A stretch of DNA of 64,000 nt from Cupriavidus sp. U2 (GCF_009663685.2 NZ_RCOG02000037.1:1-64000), one strand, 5' to 3'; shown: positions 34,694-43,699, counted from the first letter of the stretch. A program made the numbers and translations. Notes: generated by a model not told the origin, from the letters alone.

Positions 34694-35911
34694 TCAGGCC
34701 ACCGCCGGCTTGACCAGCCCGTCGGCGCGGAACATCGCCTTGATGCCGCGCACGGCCTGGCGGATTCGCGATTCGTTCTCGATCAGGGCAAAGCGCACGT
34801 ACTCGTCGCCGAAGTCGCCGAAGCCGATGCCGGGCGATACCGACACCTTGGCCTTGGCCAGCAGCTGCTTCGAGAATTCCAGCGACCCCAGCGCGCGATA
34901 CGGCTCGGGGATCCGGGCCCAGATGTACATCGACGCCTTCGGAATATCGACCTGCCAGCCGGCTTCGATCAGGCCGCGCGCCAGCACGTCACGGCGCGCT
35001 TGGTACTGGGCCGCGATCGCCTTCACACACTGCTGGTCGCCCTCCAGCGCGGCAATGGCAGCCACCTGCAGCGGCGTGAACGTGCCGTAGTCGTGATAGC
35101 TCTTTATGCGCGTCAGCGCGGCCACCAGATCCGGATTGCCCACCATGAAGCCGATGCGCCAGCCCGCCATGTTGTAGCTCTTCGACAGCGTGAAGAACTC
35201 CACGGCAATGTCCTTGGCGCCGGGCACCTGCATGATCGACGGCGCCTTCCAGCCGTCGAACACGATGTCGGCATAGGCCAGGTCATGCACGACGAAGATG
35301 TCGTGCTTGCGCGCCAGCGCGATCACGCGCTCGAAGAAGTCCAGTTCCACGCAGGCCGCGGTCGGGTTCGACGGGAACCCGAGCACGATCATCTTCGGCT
35401 TCGGATAGCTGCCCCGAATCGCGCGTTCAAGTTCGGCAAAGAAGTCGATGTCCGGCGTCAGCGGCACCGAGCGGATATCGGCGCCGGCAATCACCGCACC
35501 GTAGATATGGATCGGGTAGCTCGGATCGGGCACCAGCACCGTGTCGCCACGGTCCAGCGTGGCCAGCATCAGGTGTGCCAGCCCTTCCTTCGAGCCGATC
35601 GTGACAATGGCCTCCTTGTCCGGATCGATCTCCACGTCGTAGCGGTCGCGGTACCAGTGCGAGATCGCGCGGCGCAGGCGCGGGATGCCCTTCGACGCCG
35701 AATAGCCATGCGTATCGGGCCGCTGCGCGGCATCCACGAGCTTGGCCACGATATGCGGCGGCGTGGCGCCGTCGGGGTTGCCCATGCTCATGTCGATGAT
35801 GTCCTCGCCACGGCGGCGGGCAGCCATCTTGAGCTCGGCGGTGATATTGAAGACGTAGGGGGGAAGACGATCGATGCGCGCAAAGCGGCGCTTGCCGGAT
35901 TCGGCAGTCAT
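34694..35911 (-). CDS. alaC: Alanine aminotransferase, AlaC type (405 aa)
   Basis: A class I/II PLP aminotransferase converting pyruvate and glutamate to alanine and 2-oxoglutarate. The PLP Lys is K244 in FFTLSKSYNMAGWRIGFMVG. Also present are IIDMSMGNPDGATPPHIV, IVLGFPSNPTA and VVHDLAYADIVFDGWKAPS. The length and these segments match the AlaC/MfnC group. The start is ATG 35911 with AAAGGA upstream. In many Burkholderiales such a gene precedes homoserine dehydrogenase, but that neighbour is absent here. A broader substrate range is possible. Confidence 0.88.
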   Translation of the reverse strand: MTAESGKRRFARIDRLPPYVFNITAELKMAARRRGEDIIDMSMGNPDGATPPHIVAKLVDAAQRPDTHGYSASKGIPRLRRAISHWYRDRYDVEIDPDKEAIVTIGSKEGLAHLMLATLDRGDTVLVPDPSYPIHIYGAVIAGADIRSVPLTPDIDFFAELERAIRGSYPKPKMIVLGFPSNPTAACVELDFFERVIALARKHDIFVVHDLAYADIVFDGWKAPSIMQVPGAKDIAVEFFTLSKSYNMAGWRIGFMVGNPDLVAALTRIKSYHDYGTFTPLQVAAIAALEGDQQCVKAIAAQYQARRDVLARGLIEAGWQVDIPKASMYIWARIPEPYRALGSLEFSKQLLAKAKVSVSPGIGFGDFGDEYVRFALIENESRIRQAVRGIKAMFRADGLVKPAVA

Positions 35912-36032
35912 GGAGGTGTCCTTTACGTAAGCGCCCGGAACCGTCCGAGCGACGTCGTGGCCGTTGTCTCGGCCACTGGGGACTGATATTAGCCAGCCGC
36001 GCGCATTTGCACAACGGGCTGGCCGCAAAAAA

Positions 36033-36422
36033 TCAGAACATGCCGCCGGGCGGGCTGGTCGGCCGGTCGGGCGGCAGGTTGCGCACGATGCAGTCCAGCG
36101 CGTCGGCGTTGGGCTGGTTGCCGCCGAATGCGCCCGCGATCGAATCGCGATACTGCGGCACCGTGATCCGGTTGTAGTACAGCCGCGACGTCTGGTCGAG
36201 CCAGTACACGTAGTTGCTGTCGCTGTCGTCCGAGCCGCTGCGCAGCCATTCGCCCAGGGGCCGGCTGTTCAGCCGCGTGTTGGCGCAGACGGCCTGGATC
36301 TTGTCGAGATAGTTGTTGAGACCCCGCGCCTCGTAGTTGCGGAACGAATCGGGGGCGCAGGCGGTGAGTCCGGCAGCAGCGGTCAGCACGGCAATCGACA
36401 ACAACGGGCGAAGGCGGGGCAT
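36033..36422 (-). CDS. Putative lipoprotein (129 aa)
   Basis: The N-terminal lipoprotein signal (LLSIAVLTAAAGLTAC) has a clear lipobox LTAC, giving a lipid-anchored Cys near residue 22. The mature part (about 107 residues) is Tyr/Asn/Asp-rich (NYEARGLNNYLDKIQAVCAN) with two further cysteines that could pair. Not recognised. The start is ATG 36422. It stands between the alaC-type gene and yqjH on the same strand, with no sign of coupling. Confidence 0.7.
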   Translation of the reverse strand: MPRLRPLLSIAVLTAAAGLTACAPDSFRNYEARGLNNYLDKIQAVCANTRLNSRPLGEWLRSGSDDSDSNYVYWLDQTSRLYYNRITVPQYRDSIAGAFGGNQPNADALDCIVRNLPPDRPTSPPGGMF

Positions 36423-36493
36423 GGCAGGGTCCGTGGCAATGGGCGAGCCGCCAGTGTAGCCGCGCCGCATCGCCGCGGGAACCAGACTTTAGG

Positions 36494-37330
36494 TCAGTCG
36501 TCCAGCGTTTCGTGAACGGCTGCGTTGCCCCGCTTCCAATAGGCCGATGCCCGGATGCGCGTCTTGTGGATGCCGCGCTCGTTCACCAGGTACTGGCGCA
36601 CTTCGCGCATCGCGGCCGCTTCGCCGGCGGCCCACACGTAACCCTCGCCGGCCGGCAGGCTCAGCCAGCGCAACGTGGGCGTCAGCAGACTGCCCTCGGG
36701 CGCCGCTTCGTCGGCCTCGTCACGATGTTCGTCGCGATGGATCCAGTGCACCTCGGCGTGCGGGCCGGTGGCCAGCGGAATGCGGGCCGACTCATCGGCC
36801 ACCTCGGCCACGACGATCACGCGCGCATCGGGGCCCAGTTCCTCGATGCGGCGGCCAATGGCCGGCAGCGCGGTGTCGTCGCCGATCAGCAGGTGCCAGT
36901 CGAAGCCACGCGGAATCACGAACGACCCGCGCGGGCCGCCCACGCCCAGATGCTGGCCCGGCTGCGCCTGCGCGGCCCACGTCGATGCGGGGCCGTCGCC
37001 GTGCAGCACGAATTCGATGTCCAGCTCGCGGGCGGCCGTGTCGTAGCGGCGCGGCGTATAGTCGCGCGCCTGCGGGCGCGGCTGGTCCTCGGGAAACTTG
37101 ATGCCGTCCGGGCCGGCCTGCGGCAGCACGGGCTTGTCGGCACCGGCCTCCGGAAAGAAGACCTTGACGTGGTCGTCGAACGATCCGGAAACGAAATCGG
37201 CCAGGTCTTCGCCGCCCAGCGTCACGCGCAGCAGTTGCGGGGACACCTGGCGGGTGCGCAGCACCTTGAGCAGGCGCATCTTCAGCGGATGACGCACGCG
37301 TTGCACGGTCAGGTCACGGGTATCGCTCAT
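36494..37330 (-). CDS. yqjH: YqjH-type siderophore-interacting protein / ferric-chelate reductase (278 aa)
   Basis: A cytoplasmic flavin reductase of the SIP family that reduces ferric siderophores to release iron. The FAD-binding motif RDYTPRRYD is present, with the NAD(P)-side segments LLIGDDTALPAIGRRIEELG and YVWAAGEAAAMREVRQYL and the C-terminal ASAYWKRG. I chose ATG 37330 with GGAG six bases upstream; a GTG at 37336 would overlap the upstream stop. It directly follows the YqjI-type regulator. In E. coli, YqjI represses yqjH in response to nickel and iron, and the same logic is likely here in one operon. Confidence 0.9.
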   Translation of the reverse strand: MSDTRDLTVQRVRHPLKMRLLKVLRTRQVSPQLLRVTLGGEDLADFVSGSFDDHVKVFFPEAGADKPVLPQAGPDGIKFPEDQPRPQARDYTPRRYDTAARELDIEFVLHGDGPASTWAAQAQPGQHLGVGGPRGSFVIPRGFDWHLLIGDDTALPAIGRRIEELGPDARVIVVAEVADESARIPLATGPHAEVHWIHRDEHRDEADEAAPEGSLLTPTLRWLSLPAGEGYVWAAGEAAAMREVRQYLVNERGIHKTRIRASAYWKRGNAAVHETLDD

Positions 37331-37332
37331 AT

Positions 37333-38037
37333 TCACTCCGGCTGGCTGGCGCCGCGCTCAATCTCGTCGGCCGCGCGTTCGAGGATGGCGGCAATCCGGC
37401 GCTGCTCGTCGGCCGTGGCGCCGCTGCGCATCATCAGGGCCTGCTTCAGGCGTCCGCGTGCCTGCACCAGTTCTGGCACCCAGCCGCCCTCCTCGACATC
37501 GCGCTGGGGCTGGCCGCTCATGGCGCGGCGCATGAAATCCATCTTGCGCGCCACGTGCTGCAGGCGCGCCACCATCTGCTCCAGCCGCGCGCGATTCTGG
37601 TCCAGGTAGGCGCGGCCCGCCTCGGACAACTGGTAGCGTTTCTTGTTGCCTTCCAGGTCCACCGTGGCATAGCCGACGTCTTCCAGGAAGGTCAGCGCGG
37701 GGTACACCACCCCGGGGCTCGGCTTGTAGAAGCCCCCCGTGCGGGTTTCGAGCGCCTTGATCAGCTCGTAGCCGTGCGATGGCTTTTCATCGAGCAGCGA
37801 GAGCAGCAGCAACTGCAGGTCCTCGGCGCTGAATTTGCGGCCACGGCGCAGGTTGTCTCCGTCGAAGCCATCGCCATCGCCTTCAAAGCCGCCGCCCTGC
37901 GACCAGAAGCCGCCGCCCCGCCCTCCCATCATGCCCATCAACTTCATCGCCATCATGGCGCGCATGCCGCCGTGGTGCTTGCCATGCGGGCCGCCATGGC
38001 CCATGTGATCGTGCATCCGATTGAAATGGTGTCGCAT
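37333..38037 (-). CDS. yqjI: YqjI-type metal-responsive PadR-family repressor (234 aa)
   Basis: Residues 1-65 form a His/Met/Gly-rich metal-binding tail (HHFNRMHDHMGHGGPHGKHH), which replaces the Cys/His tail of E. coli YqjI. Residues about 68-150 form the PadR winged helix (LLLLSLLDEKPSHGYELIKA, SPGVVYPALTFLEDVGYATV), followed by a helical dimerisation tail. It is very probably a nickel or iron-sensing repressor of itself and yqjH. The start is ATG 38037 with GGAG about ten bases upstream. The operator sits just beyond it. The abundance of Met suggests copper or nickel binding. Confidence 0.9.
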   Translation of the reverse strand: MRHHFNRMHDHMGHGGPHGKHHGGMRAMMAMKLMGMMGGRGGGFWSQGGGFEGDGDGFDGDNLRRGRKFSAEDLQLLLLSLLDEKPSHGYELIKALETRTGGFYKPSPGVVYPALTFLEDVGYATVDLEGNKKRYQLSEAGRAYLDQNRARLEQMVARLQHVARKMDFMRRAMSGQPQRDVEEGGWVPELVQARGRLKQALMMRSGATADEQRRIAAILERAADEIERGASQPE

Positions 38038-38051
38038 TGCTCACTCCGTTA

Positions 38052-38091
38052 TATCGTAAGACGTATCGTAAGATATATATCGTACGATATA
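38052..38091. promoter_or_regulatory. YqjI operator cluster: three TATCGTA half-sites and a 16-base palindrome
   Basis: TATATCGTACGATATA at 38076-38091 is a perfect 16-base palindrome. The same half-site recurs as TATCGTAAGA at 38052-38061 and 38064-38073. The AT-rich patch stands out sharply from the surrounding GC-rich DNA and lies 15-54 bases upstream of the yqjI start, where binding would block its promoter. This strongly suggests autorepression. Confidence 0.75.
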
Positions 38092-38203
38092 AAGTCAAGG
38101 CGGATTTGCCGCGTGCCAACGCGGCGGAGTTCCTGTCACAATGCAAGCCACCTGAGCGCACAACAACCACGACGTAGCATCACCATTCCAACGGAGACAC
38201 GCG

Positions 38204-38797
38204 ATGACCAGGCAGGTGGAATTCTTTTTTGACTTCGGCAGCCCCTATTCGTATCTGGCGTACAAGGAATTGCCACGGGTGGCGGCACGCACCGGCGCCA
38301 CCATCGTGTGGCGGCCGATGTTGCTCGGCGGCGTGTTCAAGGCCACGGGCAATCACAGCCCGATGGAGATTCCTGCCAAGCGGCAATGGTCGGACGGCGA
38401 TCTCGACTGCTGGGCCCGGCGATATGGCGTGCCGTTCCGGCTCAATCCGCACTTTCCGATCAATACGCTGGCGCTGATGCGTGGCGCCATCGGCTACCAG
38501 CGCAAGGGCGAGGCGGCATTCCACCAGTATGTGGAAGCCATCTTCACGGCAATGTGGGAATCGGGCCGGAACCTGAACGATCCGGTCGAGATCGGCAAGG
38601 TGCTGGTGGCGGCGGGGCTGGACCCGCGCGAGGCGCTGGCGATGCTGGACGACCCGGATGTCAAGGCCGATCTCAAGCGCGTGACTGACGAAGCCGTGGC
38701 GCGCGGCATCTTTGGCGCGCCGAGCTTTATCGTCGAAGACAAGCTGTACTGGGGCAACGACCGGCTGCTGTTCGTCGAGGAACAGCTGGCCGGCTGA
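38204..38797 (+). CDS. 2-hydroxychromene-2-carboxylate isomerase family protein (197 aa)
   Basis: A DsbA/glutathione-transferase kappa-fold protein. The N-terminus EFFFDFGSPYSYLAY carries the Ser that replaces the thioredoxin Cys in this isomerase family. The C-terminal GIFGAPSFIVEDKLYWGNDR is the cis-Pro and substrate loop. Members isomerise hydroxychromene carboxylates in naphthalene breakdown with glutathione as cofactor, but many act on unknown compounds, and no aromatic pathway genes are adjacent. The start is ATG 38204 with CGGAG upstream. It is divergent from yqjI, with 166 bases between the starts. Confidence 0.88.
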   Translation: MTRQVEFFFDFGSPYSYLAYKELPRVAARTGATIVWRPMLLGGVFKATGNHSPMEIPAKRQWSDGDLDCWARRYGVPFRLNPHFPINTLALMRGAIGYQRKGEAAFHQYVEAIFTAMWESGRNLNDPVEIGKVLVAAGLDPREALAMLDDPDVKADLKRVTDEAVARGIFGAPSFIVEDKLYWGNDRLLFVEEQLAG

Positions 38798-38842
38798 TAG
38801 GCGGATATCACCCCGGGGCTGGCACGCAAGCCAGCCGGCAAA

Positions 38843-40387
38843 TCAGGCCAGCCGGAACGTGGCCACGGCGGCAGCCAGCTGGTTGGCCTGCGATTCCAGC
38901 GAATCGGCGGCTGCGGCCGCCTGCTCCACCAGTGCGGCGTTCTGCTGGTTGACCTGCTCCATCTGCGACACGGCTTCGCTGACCTGCGTGATGCCGCTGG
39001 ACTGCTCGATCGACGCCGCCGAGATCTCGCTGACGGTATCGGCCAGGCGCTTCACGGCCGCCACGATCTCTTCGATGGTGCTGCCGGCCTGCTCCACCTG
39101 CTGGCTGCCGGCGTCCACCTTGTCGACCGACGAATCGATCAGGCCCTTGATTTCCTTGGCCGCATTGGCGCTGCGCTGCGCCAGGCTGCGCACCTCGCCA
39201 GCCACCACGGCAAACCCGCGCCCCTGCTCGCCGGCACGCGCCGCTTCCACGGCGGCGTTCAGCGCCAGGATGTTGGTCTGGAACGCGATGCCGTCGATCA
39301 CGCCAATGATGTCGACGATCTTCTGCGAGCTGGTGTTGATCTCGCTCATCGTATGCACCACGCCGCGCACCACCTCGCCGCCGCGTGCAGCCAGGTCAGC
39401 CGCGTTGCGCGCCAGGGCGCTGGCATGCGTGGCGCTTTCGGCATTGTTGCCGACCGTCGATGTCAGCTGCTCCATGCTGGCCGCCGTTTCTTCCAGCGCC
39501 GACGACTGCTGCTCGGTACGCGAAGACAGGTCCGTATTGCCGGCGGCAATCTCGCGCGCGCCGGTGGTCACGGCATCGGAGCCCGCGCGCACCTTGGCCA
39601 CGGTCTGCGTCAGGCCGGCCTGCATGCGCGACACGGCATCGAGCAGCTGGCCGATTTCGTTGCGTCCAGCCTGCGGCACCTTGATGGTCAGGTCACCGTC
39701 GGCCACGCGCATGATGAGGTCGCGCGCCAGATACAGCGGCATCACCACCAGGCGGCGCAGCGCCAGGTGCACCACCACGATCAGGCCGGCGGACATGGCC
39801 AGGCCCACGCACACCAGCAGGATCACGCGGTTCAGGCGCTGCCGGCCATCGCCGGCCGCCTCGTCGTTCAGCTTTTCTGCGAACTGCTGGAATCGCTCCA
39901 CGCCGGCCGAATATTTGGCCCCCGACGACGTGATGTCCTTGTCGTTGATGGTCGCGTAGCCGTCGGGATCGCCGTTGCGCAGCGCATCCAGGCCGCGCTG
40001 CACTACGTCCATGTGGGCGCGGCCGGCGGCGACGATGTCGTCGCGCGTGGTGGCATCCTGTTCCGGAAAGGCGGCGGCCTTCTCGAACCGTTCGAGTTCG
40101 TCCTTCGACCTGGCGATGGACTTGGTGGCGCTGGCCAGCGCGTCGTCGTTGACCTGGCCGCCAGCCTTGGCCGAACTGTATGCGCGCGTCAGCGCCGAGC
40201 GCGCGCGCGTCATGTCCTTGTAAGCGTCGTTGAGCAGGATGGCCCGCGACGAAATCAGGTGGATCCGTTCCGCGGCGTCGCTGCTGGCGCTCAACTGGCT
40301 GACACCCAGCACGGCGCCAAATACGATCATCAGGCCAAAGATCACGAGCGTGGCCAGCAGGCCGTGGCGAATACTCAAGTTATTCAT
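38843..40387 (-). CDS. Methyl-accepting chemotaxis protein (514 aa)
   Basis: TM1 is about residues 9-31 (GLLATLVIFGLMIVFGAVLG). A periplasmic four-helix-bundle domain runs to about 185, then TM2 (VILLVCVGLAMSAGLIVVV), a HAMP domain (about 212-265) and a signalling domain with the tip GIAFQTNILALNAAVEAARA. The C-terminus ends FRLA without a CheR pentapeptide. The start is ATG 40387. It is one of three receptors in the window with almost identical cytoplasmic tips but unrelated sensor ends. It is followed by the convergent isomerase gene. Confidence 0.92.
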   Translation of the reverse strand: MNNLSIRHGLLATLVIFGLMIVFGAVLGVSQLSASSDAAERIHLISSRAILLNDAYKDMTRARSALTRAYSSAKAGGQVNDDALASATKSIARSKDELERFEKAAAFPEQDATTRDDIVAAGRAHMDVVQRGLDALRNGDPDGYATINDKDITSSGAKYSAGVERFQQFAEKLNDEAAGDGRQRLNRVILLVCVGLAMSAGLIVVVHLALRRLVVMPLYLARDLIMRVADGDLTIKVPQAGRNEIGQLLDAVSRMQAGLTQTVAKVRAGSDAVTTGAREIAAGNTDLSSRTEQQSSALEETAASMEQLTSTVGNNAESATHASALARNAADLAARGGEVVRGVVHTMSEINTSSQKIVDIIGVIDGIAFQTNILALNAAVEAARAGEQGRGFAVVAGEVRSLAQRSANAAKEIKGLIDSSVDKVDAGSQQVEQAGSTIEEIVAAVKRLADTVSEISAASIEQSSGITQVSEAVSQMEQVNQQNAALVEQAAAAADSLESQANQLAAAVATFRLA

Positions 40388-40536
40388 CGGGGGGGCTCTA
40401 CACGTATGGATTCAGCCCAGCCTTAACGTCCCACTTGCTTGAACCTTGAGGCCCCCGATACCCAGCATTTGCGTTACATCAAATTCACAAGTCGAGACGT
40501 GTCTCATGCGCCACTCCTGGGCGTCATGCATGTCGG

Positions 40537-41037
40537 CTAGACGTAGGCGATCAGCCGCCCCGCGCAGATCACCAGCATCCATGTCACCAGGGACAGCACG
40601 GCGCAGGCGCGGGCCACCGGCGGCGGCGCGCGCAACGTTTCCCATCCACTGTTGCCGGCATGGAGCGCCCGGTAGGGGCCGGCGTGGAACCATGCCGCAT
40701 TGGCCAGTCCCAGCACGATCAGGCCCAGCTTGACCATGAACGCCCGGTTGCCGATCAGGTCGTCGGCATGGGCCACGAACAACAAGGCGCCGCTCAGCAG
40801 GATCACCACGAAGCCGGCCAGGGTGGCCGGCAAGGCGTGCCGCAGCAGCGGCGTCACCGGTAACTGGCGGCCCAGGCCGGCCAGGCGCAAGTCCACCACC
40901 ACGATGGATCCGAACAGCAGCGCCATGCCGGCCAGGTGCAGCATCTCGCAGGCCGGATAGGCCCATGCCGACGCCCGCAGCCATACCGCGAACGGCGAGG
41001 CTGCAAGCTGGGCGGCCAGGCCGCCGAGATCCGCCAT
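40537..41037 (-). CDS. Small four-helix membrane protein (166 aa)
   Basis: Four hydrophobic segments are visible (about residues 30-52, 70-92, 100-118 and 140-162), with His residues inside or near them (EMLHLAGMALLFGSIVVVD, AAWFHAGPYRALHAG). The pattern resembles small DUF6644/CopD-like membrane proteins, an identification made from memory of the pattern only. It lies three bases after the DUF6152-like secreted gene and is surely cotranscribed with it. Heme or metal binding is possible but not shown. Confidence 0.7.
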   Translation of the reverse strand: MADLGGLAAQLAASPFAVWLRASAWAYPACEMLHLAGMALLFGSIVVVDLRLAGLGRQLPVTPLLRHALPATLAGFVVILLSGALLFVAHADDLIGNRAFMVKLGLIVLGLANAAWFHAGPYRALHAGNSGWETLRAPPPVARACAVLSLVTWMLVICAGRLIAYV

Positions 41038-41040
41038 CGG

Positions 41041-41415
41041 TCAGCGCAGTTCCACGGTCTGGCCGCCGTCGAATGTGATGCGCTCCACGCGCATTTCATC
41101 GGCCTTTTCCTTGCTGGCGTAGCCGACCATCGTCACCTGCTTGCCCACCGCCACCTTCTCTGCGGTGGCGCCGCGTGATTCCATGCGCGACACCGGCGCC
41201 AGCACGGCCAGCCAGCGTCTGCCCTGCACGTCCACGCGGATCGTGGCGTGGGGGTTCTCATAGTGCGTCTCCACGATCTTGCCGGTCACCGTGAGCGGCT
41301 TGGTTTCGTCGTAGGTGGACCATCCATGATGGGCAATCGCTGGCAGGCTGGCCAGCGCCGTCGCGGCGGCCAGGCAAAGCACGGGGCGGGAAACAGCGAT
41401 GCGCGGGAAGATCAT
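41041..41415 (-). CDS. Small secreted protein, DUF6152-like (124 aa)
   Basis: The signal peptide (LCLAAATALASLPAIA, cleavage after AIA) is followed by HHGWSTYDETKPLTVTGKIV, the usual beginning of the mature DUF6152-type protein. The rest is a small beta-rich domain (NPHATIRVDVQGRRWLAVLA). The start is ATG 41415 with AAAGGAG upstream. It forms a two-gene operon with the four-helix membrane protein. The function of the family is unknown; the HH start and OB-like strand pattern may indicate metal or ligand binding in the periplasm. Confidence 0.72.
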   Translation of the reverse strand: MIFPRIAVSRPVLCLAAATALASLPAIAHHGWSTYDETKPLTVTGKIVETHYENPHATIRVDVQGRRWLAVLAPVSRMESRGATAEKVAVGKQVTMVGYASKEKADEMRVERITFDGGQTVELR

Positions 41416-41580
41416 GGCGAGACTCCTTTGCCCTGGGGCGGAAGTTTGGCTGAGGCAAATGGCGAGAACACCCCCCCATCGTAGATGACCGACGGCCGAG
41501 CGCAAGGCGGAGCATCCCGCACGCCGTGGTACGCTGTGGGTCGCCCTTTTTCACCCCGCTGCAGCGTCTCTTCCATCGCC

Positions 41581-42729
41581 ATGTCCATCGCCTTCGATCT
41601 GCCACCGGCCGCGCGGCCGGGCCAGTCCGCCGACACCATCGACACCCCTTCCCTGGTCCTGGACCTGGATCGCTTTGCGACCAACGTCGACCGCATGCAG
41701 GCCGCCGCCGACCGGCGCGGCATCAAGCTGCGGCCCCACGCCAAGGCGCACAAGTGCCCCGATATCTCGCTGGCGCAGATCGCCCGCGGTGCGGTGGGCA
41801 TCTGCTGCCAGAAGGTCAGCGAGGCGATTCCGTTCGTGCGCGCCGGCGTGCGCGACATCCACATCAGCAATGAAGTGGCCGGGCCTGCCAAGGCGGCGCT
41901 GCTGGCCGAGCTGGCACGACATGCCACGCTGAGCGTCTGCGTGGACGACATCGCGCAGGTCGATGCCCTGGCCGCCGCCACCGAAGCCGCCGGCAGCAGG
42001 CTGGGGGTCTTTGTCGAGGTCAATGTCGGGCAGGGGCGTTGCGGCGTCACCGACCCGGCCGCGATGCTGACCCTGGTGGAACGCATTGCGCGCCATGGCC
42101 AGTTGACGATGCGCGGGCTGCAGGCCTATCACGGTGGCATCCAGCATCTGCGCGGCTGGAACGAACGGCGCGATGGCGCCGCGCGTGCGGCCGATCGTAC
42201 CGGCACTTTCATTGCGCGACTCGAAGCCGCCGGCGTACGCTGCGACGTGGTGACGGGCGGCGGCAGCGGCAGCGTCGAGTTCGACCTGGGCAGCGGCGTC
42301 TTTACCGAAATCCAGCCGGGCTCCTATGTCTTCATGGATGCCGACTACGGCGCCAACGACTATGCGGGCGCGCTGCGCTTCGAGCACAGCCTGTTTATCG
42401 CCACGTCGGTCATGAGCGTGGCGGCCGGCGATCGGGCGGTGGTGGACGCAGGGCTGAAGTCGATGGCCGTCGACTCCGGGCTGCCGTGGATCTGGACCAA
42501 TGGCAAGCAGTCGGCCACGCTGGACTACGTGGCCGCCAACGACGAGCACGGCATCGTGATGCCGAAACATGAAGACCTGGTGGGCAAGCTGCCCGCGCTG
42601 GGCAGCCGGATGATGCTGGTGCCCGGCCATTGCGATCCCACGCTGAACCTCTACGACGAGATCGTGGGCATCCGGGCGGGCGTGGTGGAAAGTGTCTGGC
42701 CGGTATCGGCACGCGGGCTGAGCCGCTAG
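41581..42729 (+). CDS. D-threonine aldolase/DSD1-family PLP enzyme (382 aa)
   Basis: A fold-type III PLP enzyme (alanine-racemase-like barrel plus beta domain). The PLP Lys is in LRPHAKAHKCPDI. The probable zinc site is His and Cys in MLVPGHCDPTLNLYD. The binding-loop segment GGGSGSVEFDLGSG is also present. Members act as D-threonine aldolase, D-3-hydroxyaspartate aldolase or D-serine dehydratase, and sequence alone does not decide. The start is ATG 41581. It is divergent from the DUF6152-like gene. It probably supports use or detoxification of D-hydroxyamino acids. Confidence 0.85.
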   Translation: MSIAFDLPPAARPGQSADTIDTPSLVLDLDRFATNVDRMQAAADRRGIKLRPHAKAHKCPDISLAQIARGAVGICCQKVSEAIPFVRAGVRDIHISNEVAGPAKAALLAELARHATLSVCVDDIAQVDALAAATEAAGSRLGVFVEVNVGQGRCGVTDPAAMLTLVERIARHGQLTMRGLQAYHGGIQHLRGWNERRDGAARAADRTGTFIARLEAAGVRCDVVTGGGSGSVEFDLGSGVFTEIQPGSYVFMDADYGANDYAGALRFEHSLFIATSVMSVAAGDRAVVDAGLKSMAVDSGLPWIWTNGKQSATLDYVAANDEHGIVMPKHEDLVGKLPALGSRMMLVPGHCDPTLNLYDEIVGIRAGVVESVWPVSARGLSR

Positions 42730-42746
42730 GCCCCGGCCACCGAAGA

Positions 42747-43229
42747 TCAGGCGGACTGGGCCACCAGTTCGTCGAGGTCGGCCGGCGCCCACGCGGCGCC
42801 GGTCCATCTTTCGAATCGCAGATCGTCCAGCGGCACATCGGTCAGCGTGCCGATCCAGTCGGTGGGCGCCGCGCCGCAGCGCAGGCCGCTGGCGACCATC
42901 GTCATGGCCTCGGGCACGTCGATATCGGCTACGCGCGTGACCGTGGGCCATGGCAGCAAACGCATGTCGTGCGCAGGCAGGCCAAAGCGGTAGAGACCAA
43001 ACCGTGTGTGCAAGGCGGCACGCGACAGCGTTTGCCTGGCCTGACTCAATCCGTCGTCGCGCGTCGCGGACGGATCCCATTGCTGGTTGCGCGAGAACCA
43101 CAGAATTCCGTCACCGGATCGGGGGGCCGACCCATGTGCGGCAGCAGGCATGAGCCGGCCCGAACGCGCAATGGCGACCAGCGGGGTACCTACCGTGTAA
43201 TGCCAGACGTAACCGGTTTCGTTTTCCAT
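42747..43229 (-). CDS. Hypothetical protein (160 aa)
   Basis: Not recognised. It is soluble, without a signal peptide. The N-terminus reads VWHYTVGTPLVAIARSGRLM, a pattern (aromatic-His-Tyr-Thr, then a short helix and SG-L) seen at the start of several ADP-ribosyltransferase-like proteins. No further catalytic residues of that fold were confirmed, so this is only a resemblance. Several Trp (ILWFSRNQQWDP, PTDWIGTL) are conserved-looking. The start is ATG 43229 with AGGAG eight bases upstream. It converges with the aldolase gene. Confidence 0.68.
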   Translation of the reverse strand: MENETGYVWHYTVGTPLVAIARSGRLMPAAAHGSAPRSGDGILWFSRNQQWDPSATRDDGLSQARQTLSRAALHTRFGLYRFGLPAHDMRLLPWPTVTRVADIDVPEAMTMVASGLRCGAAPTDWIGTLTDVPLDDLRFERWTGAAWAPADLDELVAQSA

Positions 43230-43699
43230 ATGCAGCTCCTGCGAACGCCCTTTCCGCCTACCACTTTGGTGGCGACATGCCCCGTTTACAAGCAAGGTCA
43301 CGGCGTGTTGCAACCGCAACAAAAATCGAGCAAGAGGTCTCGGATCTCGCGTCACTTCCCTGCAGGCGAGAACTGGCGCGGCTTCCCGAAATTTCGCAAG
43401 TGTCACTGCTTTGGTGCACCTGTTCGTGGTTTGAGGGAAACGTCTAAAACCATAGCACAGGGCGTGGTGCATCGCAGCAGAAATTGCGCCCTGAAAGCTT
43501 GCCGAAAGCGTTCGCTACGGCACCTTCGTCCAGATTGCCCATGTCCGCAATGTCTGTACATGGACCGTAAAAATCACGAATAGCGGTATCGGAAATCTTG
43601 TCCTGGATGTCACCCGGGTGACCTGCCCGCTGCTTACGCTGCGGACCGCATCGCGCGTCACGCGCTGCAACTTGCCACTCCCCGCACCCGACACAGACC
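43230..43699. other. 470-base non-coding region upstream of the lipoprotein and phospholipase C genes
   Basis: No convincing gene is present. It is locally less GC-rich than its surroundings and holds the divergent promoters of the 160-residue protein and the phospholipase C unit. A perfect 14-base palindrome at 43609-43622 is listed separately. An inverted pair CCATGT/ACATGG lies near 43540-43565. Confidence 0.5.
43609..43622. promoter_or_regulatory. Perfect palindrome, candidate operator upstream of the phospholipase C unit
   Basis: GTCACCCGGGTGAC is fully self-complementary and sits 78 bases before the small lipoprotein start and about 325 before the phospholipase C start. In GC-rich DNA such palindromes occur by chance, so the confidence is modest. 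Phosphate-starvation control would normally use a different (PhoB) box, which I did not find. Confidence 0.35.

Noticed and set aside
38052..38073. Repeated TATCGTAAGA as a short CRISPR-like repeat
   Set aside because: Only two or three copies exist, 12-14 bases apart. The placement before yqjI fits an operator.
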